From positions 1-47,847 of the forward strand of contig QKED01000069.1 of the NCBI GenBank assembly GCA_003252455.1: 47,847 nt of DNA, written 5' to 3'. The translations under genes were made by a program, and so were the position numbers. This stretch comes from Gammaproteobacteria bacterium (lineage in GTDB: Bacteria > Pseudomonadota > Gammaproteobacteria > Thiohalomonadales > Thiohalomonadaceae). Positions 41,531 to 47,847 of this stretch are shown here, piece after piece (the first letter of the stretch is position 1; each line of letters begins with the position of its first letter). Under the pieces are notes generated by a model. The model had not been told where the DNA came from, did not search any database, and saw nothing but the letters and a program-made list of their open reading frames with translations.

Positions 41531-41930
41531 TTGGAATACACGCCCTGGAGTACACGGCCTGGAGTACACGGCTTGCCGTGTCATTTAACCCTGGATACGC
41601 ACACGCCGAGACGTGTACTCCAAGGCGTGTTCGTCATCCAATAGCGGGAAACCGCCCTGGAGTACACGGCTCACCGTGTCACTTACCCTGGAGGCACACA
41701 CGCCAAGGCGTGTACTCCAAGGCGTGTTCGTCATCCAATAGCGGGAAACCGCCCTGGAGTACACGGCTCGCCGTGTCACTTACCCTGGATACGCACACGC
41801 CGAGGCGTGTACTCCAAGGCGTGTTCGTCATCCAATAGCGGGAAACCGCCCTGGAGTACACGGCTCACCGTGTCACTTACCCTGGATACGCACACGCCGA
41901 GGCGTGTACTCCAAGGTGTGTGCTCCAGGC
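41531..41930. repeat. 97-bp tandem palindromic repeat array, prfB-lysS
   Basis: About four copies with a period of 97 bases start at about 41558, 41655, 41752 and 41849; the first carries one extra base and the last is cut short. An extra partial start is seen at 41541. Each unit opens with CTGGAGTACACGGC, pairs ACACGG with CCGTGT, contains a second hairpin ACACGCC...GGCGTGT, and ends in GTGTACTCC, so the unit outer ends are also complementary (GGAGTACAC / GTGTACTCC). A non-palindromic spacer of about 35 bases (CGTCATCCAATAGCGGGAAA) follows. Copies differ at only a few bases. Because 97 is not a multiple of three, the frames that run through it are not genes. Confidence 0.93.
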
Positions 41931-41931
41931 G

Positions 41932-43030
41932 TTACAGCCCGCTCTTGAGGCTCGCCTCGATAAACTGGTCGAGGTCGCCGTCGAGCACCGCCTGGGTGTT
42001 ACCGGTCTCGACGCCGGTACGCAGGTCCTTGATGCGCGACTGGTCGAGCACGTAGGAGCGGATCTGGCTACCCCAGCCGATGTCGGCCTTGGTCTCTTCC
42101 AGCGCCTGGGCCTCGGCGTTGCGCTTCATCATCTCCAGCTCGTAGAGCTTGGCCTTGAGCTGCTTCATCGCCTGGTCTTTGTTCTTGTGCTGCGAGCGGT
42201 CGTTCTGGCACTGGGTGACGGTGTTGGTCGGGAGGTGGGTGATACGCACCGCCGACTCGGTCCGGTTCACGTGCTGACCACCGGCACCGGAGGCGCGGTA
42301 GACGTCGATGCGCAGGTCCGCCGGGTTGATCTCGATGTCGATGTCGTCGTCCACCTCGGGCGAGACGAAGACCGAGGAGAAGGAGGTGTGGCGGCGATTG
42401 CCGGAGTCGAACGGCGACTTGCGCACCAGACGGTGCACGCCGATCTCGGTACGCAGCCAGCCGAAGGCGTACTCACCGTCGACCTTGATGGTAGCGGACT
42501 TGATGCCCGCCACCTCGCCGTCAGAGACCTCCATCAGCTCGGCCTTGAAGCCGCGCCGCTCGGCCCAGCGCAGGTACATGCGCAGCAGCATGTTGGCCCA
42601 ATCCTGCGCCTCGGTGCCGCCGGAGCCCGCCTGGATGTCGACGTAGGCGTTGTTCGGGTCCATCTGGCCGGAGAACATGCGGCGGAATTCGAGCTCCGCC
42701 AGCGGCTTCTCCATGGTGTCGAGGTCCTTCTCGACCGAGGCGACGCTCTCTTCGTCACCCTCTTCGGCGGCCATCTCCAGCAGCGCCAAGGCGTCGTCGA
42801 GCTGGGTGCCAAGACCACCGAGCACATTGACCACCGCCTCTAGGGCGGAGCGTTCACGCCCTAGGTCCTGGGCACGCTCGGGCTTGTCCCACACCTTGGG
42901 GTCTTCCAGCTCGCGGTTGACCTCGATCAGGCGCTCGTACTTGATGTCGTAGTCAAAGATACCCCCTAAGGGCGCCCAGGCGCTCCTGCATGTCCTTGAT
43001 ACGACGAACGATGAGATTGATCTCCAACAT
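41932..43030 (-). CDS. prfB: Peptide chain release factor 2, with programmed frameshift
   Basis: RF2 ends translation at UGA and UAA. The start at 43030 ([18 protein letters not shown]) reads 25 codons to an in-frame TGA at 42955-42953, where a +1 shift continues as [13 protein letters not shown] to a stop at 41932. The product has 365 residues, exactly the length of E. coli RF2. The stop-recognition motif SPF is in [12 protein letters not shown] and the GGQ motif in [16 protein letters not shown]. The gene must be annotated as a single joined CDS, not a pseudogene. The 97-bp array begins at its stop codon. Confidence 0.97.
42952..42967 (-). promoter_or_regulatory. RF2 +1 frameshift site
   Basis: Read on the minus strand, AGG GGG TAT CTT TGA C is the complete canonical element: an internal Shine-Dalgarno AGGGGG, the slippery CTT and the TGA stop followed by C. 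Low RF2 slows stop decoding and lets the ribosome shift, so RF2 controls its own synthesis. Confidence 0.97.
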
Positions 43031-43120
43031 ACCCGGCTCGCTTGAAACTTGGTGCTAAAAAGGCGGCGATTTTACACCATTCGGCCTTGTTTGTGGGGCG
43101 CGGCATCCGCGCTGAATGTG

Positions 43121-43192
43121 CCACGCAGGCACAGAGGACACGGAGAGGAATGTTACGTAGTGACTAGCCCTGCTCCACTCCGCGCCTCGGTA
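43121..43192. repeat. Degraded palindromic repeat between prfB and zeta
   Basis: The left arm, 43121-43148, contains CACAGAGGACACGGAGAGG and matches the arm at 39706. A diverged inverted partner (CTCCGCGCCTCGGT) lies at about 43177-43190. Confidence 0.55.
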
Positions 43193-43204
43193 GCAACAGC
43201 GTGT

Positions 43205-43790
43205 TCAACCCGCACCCCATGGGTAGAGGTTGGAGAGCCATTCCGGCATCGGCTCGACCAGTAGACGCCCCCTCCCCTCGACCACCTCGGCCACGGCGCG
43301 GTAGGGGTGCTCCAGGCTGGAGTTGTCGTAGAGGCGTGCGCGCTGGGCCAGGGGCAGTGCTGCCTTGAGGTTCGTAAGGGTGCGCGGGATGCGCTCGATG
43401 ATCTTCTGTGGCGGTACGCTGTGGCCCCCCCTCGCTCACCCGCTGCGCCACGCGCGCCTGGTTGAGCATGGCGCTGTCGAGGTGGATATAGATGAGGATA
43501 AGCGTATAGCCGTGGGCCAGCGCCTCGGCGGCAAAGTCGACCTTCGAGGGGTGGGAGAAGACCGTCTCGAAGCAGAAACTCACCTGCTGGCTGAGCAACT
43601 CCTGACGCGAATGGGTGGCGAGCAGCGCCGCCTGATAGCTGAGCGCCTCGGCGTTGTGCGGGTCGAGACGCTTGGCGATGAGGTCCGCGTTGACGAAGGG
43701 GAGCCCCTTGGAGGCGAGAAAGCGCTGGTAGAAGGTGGACATCCCCGCGCCGTTACCGCCGGTGAGCAGCCAGAGCTGGGGCCGACTCAT
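43205..43790 (-). pseudogene. Zeta-like toxin kinase, frameshifted and P-loop altered
   Basis: The first part from 43790 reads MSRPQLWLLTGGNGAGMST, which is a zeta-toxin/AAA_33 P-loop whose invariant Lys is replaced by Met17 (codon at 43742-43740). HSRQELLSQQVSFCFETVFS follows as in zeta proteins. In a run of seven G (C at 43425-43431 on the plus strand) the frame breaks. Removing one G restores a family-like end (SVPPQKIIERIPRTLTNLKA, LAQRARLYDNSS) that stops at 43205. Either the gene is dead, or it has a one-base sequencing error plus a substitution. It overlaps the ParD-like gene by four bases. If translated as is, the frame ends at 43164. Confidence 0.82.
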
Positions 43791-44179
43791 GCCTCGGGGT
43801 GAAACTGGCCATCGACAAAGCGACCTGGGGTGCGGCACCCGTCCGGGTCGAGGCGATCGATAAGGCCGGGGTGGCTCTGGCTGGCGGCATAGCGCGGGCC
43901 GCTGCCGCCGATGAGGGCGTCGCCGTCGTGCACCGCGCGCGTCTCCACCTTGGCGAAAAGGTCGTCCACATCGATGGACGGGACGCGCACCGGCTCCACC
44001 TGGAGCCGTGCCGCCCCCTGCATCAGCGCCAGCAGTTCACGACTACCCACCTGCGCGGCGACCTGACGGCCCAGCTCGGCCCAGAACTCGATCTGCTTGG
44101 GGGCGGTGCGTTTGAGCAAGGCCCCCTCTGCTTCGGCGGCGTGGACCAGCTCATCGTTGAGGCGTAGGGCGATACTCAT
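43787..44179 (-). CDS. ParD-like antitoxin
   Basis: The protein has 130 residues. The first half, SIALRLNDELVHAAEAEGALLKRTAPKQIEFWAELGRQVA, has the form of the ParD-like antitoxin family (ribbon-helix-helix type at the N-terminus). The second half is longer than in classical ParD and ends with VDGQFHPEA. It lies upstream of, and overlaps, the zeta-like remnant, giving the antitoxin-toxin order of a two-gene module. The frame is intact. Confidence 0.75.
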   Translation of the reverse strand: MSIALRLNDELVHAAEAEGALLKRTAPKQIEFWAELGRQVAAQVGSRELLALMQGAARLQVEPVRVPSIDVDDLFAKVETRAVHDGDALIGGSGPRYAASQSHPGLIDRLDPDGCRTPGRFVDGQFHPEA

Positions 44180-44257
44180 GGGGGTTTGCGCTAGCTGTGT
44201 GTGGCACCATGCAACGAAGGTAGCAACATGCTACAGCGCGGACAAGCCAGCGGCCAC

Positions 44258-45985
44258 TCAGTTGGGGAGAAACGCCTCGACCATCAGCTGTAGGCGTGGC
44301 TCGTTCCAGTAGCGGTTTACGCCGAGGCGGAAGGCGAAGCGCCCGCGCTGATAGACCGGGTCCGCCAGTGGCCCCTCGACATTGAAGGCGATCGCCTCCA
44401 GCTGGCGCCCGCTGGTGTGGAGCAGTTGCAGGCGCAGGTGGCGCTCGCCCACCGCCCGCCGCTCACGGATGATGAACTCGTCGTCGAACAGTGGTTCGGG
44501 AAAGGCCTGCCCCCAGGGCACGGCGCGCTGGAGCTGCACCGCCACCTCCAGCTCATATTCATCGGCTGCCAGCGGGCCGTCGGAGAGCAGCACGGCGTCG
44601 AGCTGCTCGGGGCTCAGCCACTCCTCGGCCAACTCGGCGAAGGCCAGGGCGAAGGGCTTGAAGTTCTCCTCGGGCAGGGAGAGGCCAGCGGCCATCGCAT
44701 GGCCACCGAAGCGTGCAATCAGCCCGGGGTGACGCGACTCGATACGCTCCAGGGCATCGCGCATGTGAAAGCCTGGGATGGAGCGGCAGGAGCCGCGCAG
44801 GATCCCCTCCGACTCCTGCGTGAGGATCGCCACCGGGCGGTGCAGGCGCTCCTTGATGCGCGAGGCGAGGATGCCGATCACCCCCTGGTGCCAGCTCGGG
44901 TCGAGCAGCACCAGACCGTTGGGCAGGTCACCGTCGAGGCGGTGGCGCAACTGCTCCAGGGCGTGCAGTGCCTCCTCCTGCATCCCCTGCTCGATCTCAC
45001 GGCGCTGCTTGTTGAGGGTATCGAGCCGCTCGGCGAGCTGGCGCGCCTGGGTGAGGTTGTCGGCCAGCAGGCAGCGGATGCCGAGGGCCATGTCGTCGAG
45101 GCGCCCGGCGGCGTTGAGGCGCGGGCCGATGGCGAAACCGAGGTCACCACTGAGCAGGTGTTTGCTGTCGCGCCGCGCCACCTCGCAGAGGGCCTGGAGG
45201 CCAGGCGAGGCATGGCCCTTGCGCATGCGCAGCAGCCCCTGCTGCACCAGGGTGCGGTTGAGGTGGTCGAGCGGCACAACGTCGGCGATGGTGCCGAGCG
45301 CGACCAGGTCGAGCAGCGCGGCGAGGTTCGGCTCAGGGTCGGGCAACAGCCCCGCGCTGCGCAGGCGACCACGCAGGGCGAGCATCAGGTAGAAGATCAC
45401 CCCGACCCCAGCCAGCGCCTTACTCGGAAAGCCACAACCGGGTTGATTGGGGTTGACGATGGCGTCGGCGGGCGGCAGTTGCGGGCCGGGCAGGTGGTGG
45501 TCGGTGATGAGCACGCGGATGCCCAGTTCGCGGGCACGGTTGACGCCGCGATGGTTGGAGACGCCGTTGTCCACGGTGATGATCAGCTGCGGCCTGCGCT
45601 CGGCGGCCACCTCCACCAGCGGCAGGGTGAGGCCGTAGCCGTAGGTGAAGCGGTTGGGCACGAGGAAGTCGACCTTCGTGTAACCGAACAGACGCAGGGC
45701 ACGCAGGGCCAGGGCGGTGCTGGTGGCGCCGTCGGCGTCGAAGTCGCCCACCACCAGGATCGACCACTGCGCCTCACGCGCCTCGTGCAGTAGGTCGAGT
45801 GCGGCATCGATGCCTTTGAGTAGTAGCGGGTCCGGCAGGTTATCCAGGCCATACTTCGCCTGCGACGCGTCATCCAGGCCCCGACTTGCGAGCAGACGGG
45901 CGAGCAGCGGTGAGCGTACCTCCTCAATGAGTGCCGGACTCGGGGTGACAGCGGCGCGCCGTTCGATGCGTGGTTGACTGCTCAT
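44258..45985 (-). CDS. recJ: Single-stranded-DNA exonuclease RecJ
   Basis: RecJ degrades single-stranded DNA 5' to 3' in recombination and mismatch repair. The chosen start at 45985 (MSSQPRIERR) gives 575 residues, as in E. coli (577). The DHH-family motifs are VVGDFDADGATST, TVDNGVSNHRG, ITDHHLPG (the DHH) and NPNQPGCGFPSKALAGVGV; the DHHA1 part has RFGGHAMAAGLSL. The longer open frame to 46024 lies in the upstream gene and is rejected. The start overlaps the upstream stop by four bases. Confidence 0.96.
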   Translation of the reverse strand: MSSQPRIERRAAVTPSPALIEEVRSPLLARLLASRGLDDASQAKYGLDNLPDPLLLKGIDAALDLLHEAREAQWSILVVGDFDADGATSTALALRALRLFGYTKVDFLVPNRFTYGYGLTLPLVEVAAERRPQLIITVDNGVSNHRGVNRARELGIRVLITDHHLPGPQLPPADAIVNPNQPGCGFPSKALAGVGVIFYLMLALRGRLRSAGLLPDPEPNLAALLDLVALGTIADVVPLDHLNRTLVQQGLLRMRKGHASPGLQALCEVARRDSKHLLSGDLGFAIGPRLNAAGRLDDMALGIRCLLADNLTQARQLAERLDTLNKQRREIEQGMQEEALHALEQLRHRLDGDLPNGLVLLDPSWHQGVIGILASRIKERLHRPVAILTQESEGILRGSCRSIPGFHMRDALERIESRHPGLIARFGGHAMAAGLSLPEENFKPFALAFAELAEEWLSPEQLDAVLLSDGPLAADEYELEVAVQLQRAVPWGQAFPEPLFDDEFIIRERRAVGERHLRLQLLHTSGRQLEAIAFNVEGPLADPVYQRGRFAFRLGVNRYWNEPRLQLMVEAFLPN

Positions 45986-46956
45986 GCGGCCCACAACCAG
46001 TCCGGGCGACGCTTGCGTGGCCACCAGCGGCGCAGCCTTTTGGCGTCGATGCAGTAGCGGTGGCCGGTGCAGTCATGGAGGTTGATCGTCTGCCACTCAC
46101 CGCTCTGGAGCTGGGTGAGTAACGGGGTGAAGTGGCTCATTTCCATGGCCGCTAGTTTGGCATAGTAGGCGTGGCTACGGGTGGCTGTTGCCTCGGCCAG
46201 GCTCATATCGAGCCAGAGGGTCGCTCCCGCCTGCCCCTCCTCGGTGATGCCGTAGTGGCGGCGCAGCCCTTCGAGGAGCGGTTCGCTGCCGACGATGTGG
46301 CGCCACGGCAGTGTGCTGGGCAGCTGGTCGAGGCGCCCTGCCCCCCAGAGCCAGAGGCCGTTGGCCGGGGAGTCACTCGCCACCGAGTGGAGGGCCATCT
46401 GGAGTTCGTTGAGCAGGGCGCGCCAGGGGGCACCCTCGCTGCCGGGCGGCAGGTGGTGGAAGAGGTCTGCGCCGAGCAGGCTACGTGGGTCGGGCAGCGC
46501 CTGTGGCGGTAGATCGGGGCCAAGTAGATAACCACGACCGTCGGCGCCAGCGAGGAAGGTCCAACCCTCATCTTGGTAGAAGCTGGCGACTTGGGAGAAC
46601 AGCGCGGATAGCTGCTCGTGTTCGATACCGAGCGGTGGGGCTTGGAGGAGATAGACCTTGTCTTGATCGGCGTGCAGCGTGATGGGGTCGGCGCGATACC
46701 AAAGCCCACCTTGCGCCTGATCGCTGTTGCTCTCTTCGACACTCAGGGTGAGTGCTGCGACAGGTAGCTCGGTAGGACCGAGGCCCATCAACACCGCGAG
46801 TGTCTGGTGGTAGCCGCCCGGCAGATCTCGCTCAGACACCGTCTCACGCTCAGCGGCGCCGAGCATCTGTTCCAATGCGGAGAGGCGCAGAGATCGCTCT
46901 GGTGCAGGGCCAGGACCTGCGAGGCCGGGGATGAGGAGGTTTAGGATTTGGGGCAT
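45982..46956 (-). CDS. RpfE-like protein of unknown function
   Basis: The protein has 324 residues, with no signal peptide or membrane segment; the start MPQILNLLIPGLAG is typical. It resembles the RpfE-type/COG4255 proteins, some described as phosphoglycerate mutase-related, that are encoded next to recJ in Xanthomonas and relatives. The chain includes GLWYRADPITLHADQDKVYL, GWTFLAGADGRGYLLGP and LWLWGAGRLDQLP. The cellular role is not established. It overlaps recJ (ATGA at 45985-45982), so the two are co-expressed. Confidence 0.75.
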   Translation of the reverse strand: MPQILNLLIPGLAGPGPAPERSLRLSALEQMLGAAERETVSERDLPGGYHQTLAVLMGLGPTELPVAALTLSVEESNSDQAQGGLWYRADPITLHADQDKVYLLQAPPLGIEHEQLSALFSQVASFYQDEGWTFLAGADGRGYLLGPDLPPQALPDPRSLLGADLFHHLPPGSEGAPWRALLNELQMALHSVASDSPANGLWLWGAGRLDQLPSTLPWRHIVGSEPLLEGLRRHYGITEEGQAGATLWLDMSLAEATATRSHAYYAKLAAMEMSHFTPLLTQLQSGEWQTINLHDCTGHRYCIDAKRLRRWWPRKRRPDWLWAA

Positions 46957-47126
46957 TGTGGCATTCAGGTCTGTCTCTTCGTTGTTGTGACAGGATTATG
47001 GAGAGAAGGTGCTCCTTACGTCATTCCCAGCCAGCCTGATCACAACTAAACCAGTGTCTGCTATTAGGAACTAAGCTCGAAACAAGTACCAGAGATGCAT
47101 AATACGAGCGCTTTCAAATCGACTAC

Positions 47127-47393
47127 TCACTCGGCCACTCGTATCGTCTTAACGCCGTTTACTGTAGTTGATACAACACGAGATGGCTTGGCCATGAATA
47201 GCATGGTTTCTGCTTTGCCTTCCAACGAACCGAATTCAGCATGTATTGCCCGAGCGGCCTGAGCACGTCCTGTTACCATTCCATTTTTATGACCAAGCGC
47301 AAACCACCGCTTTTGCTCACTGCGAACAATAATGACTGAGGCAATGCCGATAACGAAGGCACCTAGAGTAAAACCAAGTATAAATTTCTTCAT
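47127..47393 (-). CDS. Small membrane-anchored protein, unknown
   Basis: The protein has 88 residues. One hydrophobic helix (FILGFTLGAFVIGIASVIIV, residues 4-23) is followed by a charged cytosolic or periplasmic tail with HKNGMVTGRAQAARAIHAEF. I recognise no family. Codon use is AT-rich compared with the rest of the window, like the next gene, so it may be accessory. The start ATG at 47393 has an AGAC-rich leader with no clear ribosome site. Confidence 0.5.
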   Translation of the reverse strand: MKKFILGFTLGAFVIGIASVIIVRSEQKRWFALGHKNGMVTGRAQAARAIHAEFGSLEGKAETMLFMAKPSRVVSTTVNGVKTIRVAE

Positions 47394-47538
47394 GTCTTTT
47401 CACAGGCAAGCGGATCCAGACACATGAAATTCTCCAACTAACGCTTTTAATGGGTTGGATAGTGGGCTGAGGCTTGTAGTAGTGTAGAGTATCGCACAAA
47501 CAAACAGCGTGGGCGGCACGCCCCTCCCAATGCCATTG

Positions 47539-47847
47539 TCAGGCCCTCTTATCTGCTACCCATTCCGGCAACATCGCCGCAAGCTCATGCGCCCCTTCCT
47601 TCGATGTGCAAATCAATGCACCGCATGGGTGATAATTTTCAGAAAGACTAATCACACTCTTACTGTAAATAATTTTAACTCTTAAATTTTCCACATGCTT
47701 GGCTCTTATTACGCAACGAATATACTTGCCAGAGTTTCGACACTGCCCTATTACAATTATATCTTCGCACGCACCAGGATATGAGCCGATAATATTAACT
47801 TTTGCTCCGGCTTTAAATTTTTTCAACCCAGACTTTATCTCATCCCC
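47539..47847 (-). CDS. Hypothetical protein, N-terminus outside window
   Basis: The frame is open from the window end with no in-frame ATG; a TTG at 47826 is possible but probably not the start. About 102 residues are visible, with four cysteines (GACED, GQCRN, IRCVI, GALICTSK). No family is recognised. The sequence is AT-rich, which contrasts with the GC-rich core genes and fits a recent arrival. Confidence 0.5.
   Translation of the reverse strand, partial: GDEIKSGLKKFKAGAKVNIIGSYPGACEDIIVIGQCRNSGKYIRCVIRAKHVENLRVKIIYSKSVISLSENYHPCGALICTSKEGAHELAAMLPEWVADKRA

Noticed and set aside
41531-41930. The tandem array as a CRISPR
   Set aside because: Units are 97 bases, contiguous and nearly identical over their full length, with no variable spacers and no cas genes.
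41506-42055. Small plus-strand frames within the 97-bp array, giving a repeated peptide
   Set aside because: The period of 97 changes frame at every unit, and the frames have no ribosome site; the repeat is DNA or RNA structure, not coding.
42953-42955. In-frame TGA in prfB as a disabling mutation
   Set aside because: It is the standard RF2 autoregulatory frameshift site with all elements present.
44417-45793. 458-residue open frame antisense to recJ
   Set aside because: Shadow of recJ, no motif.

Overview
The window looks like chromosomal DNA of a GC-rich gammaproteobacterium, perhaps near the Chromatiales, but the species cannot be named from this sequence. The grounds are the housekeeping gene orders miaB-ybeZ-ybeY-corC-lnt, queA-tgt-yajC-secD-secF and rpfE-like/recJ/prfB/lysS, a RapA protein, and a prfB gene with the canonical RF2 frameshift site. 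Most genes share strongly GC-biased codon use. Four stretches are more AT-rich or broken and look acquired or decaying: the surface-polysaccharide pair near 29-31 kb, the integron-integrase remnant near 39 kb, the toxin-antitoxin remnant near 43.5 kb and the right end beyond 47 kb.

Layout. 1-7.1 kb (+): the end of an alpha/beta hydrolase, a membrane GGDEF-EAL protein, a DUF455 ferritin-like protein, a secreted protein and rapA. 7.3-11.1 kb: tRNA-Phe with its own promoter and terminator, then an accessory stretch with a large SEFIR-STAND-TPR protein (predicted anti-phage NLR-like sensor) and, just upstream of it, a 155-bp MITE with perfect 19-bp inverted ends and an 8-bp target duplication. 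11.1-16.3 kb (-): the lnt/corC/ybeY/ybeZ/miaB operon. 16.4-21.5 kb: a secreted Calx-beta/DUF1566 protein and a divergent gene for a membrane protein with a diverged class III nucleotide-cyclase domain. 21.6-24.9 kb (-): amt with a sigma54-like promoter and NtrC-like sites, an orphan receiver protein, mazG and a LysM lipoprotein. 25.3-32.1 kb (+): a patatin-like RssA protein, then ugd, a UDP-xylose synthase, a GT2, an O-antigen-ligase-like protein and a GT9, together a surface-glycan cluster. 32.1-38.5 kb (-): beta-carbonic anhydrase, secF-secD-yajC, tgt and queA.

38.5-47.8 kb: tRNA-Leu(CAA), an integron-integrase pseudogene, lysS, an array of about four 97-bp palindromic repeats, prfB, a ParD-like/zeta-like toxin-antitoxin remnant, recJ, an rpfE-like gene and two unrecognised small genes. 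Copies of a CACGGAGG-type palindromic repeat lie in three intergenic gaps here (queA-tgt, integrase-lysS, prfB-zeta).

The least-described items are the SEFIR-STAND gene with its MITE, the membrane cyclase-like protein opposite the Calx-beta gene, and the 97-bp array inside the prfB-lysS transcription unit. No CRISPR array, prophage or complete insertion sequence was seen.
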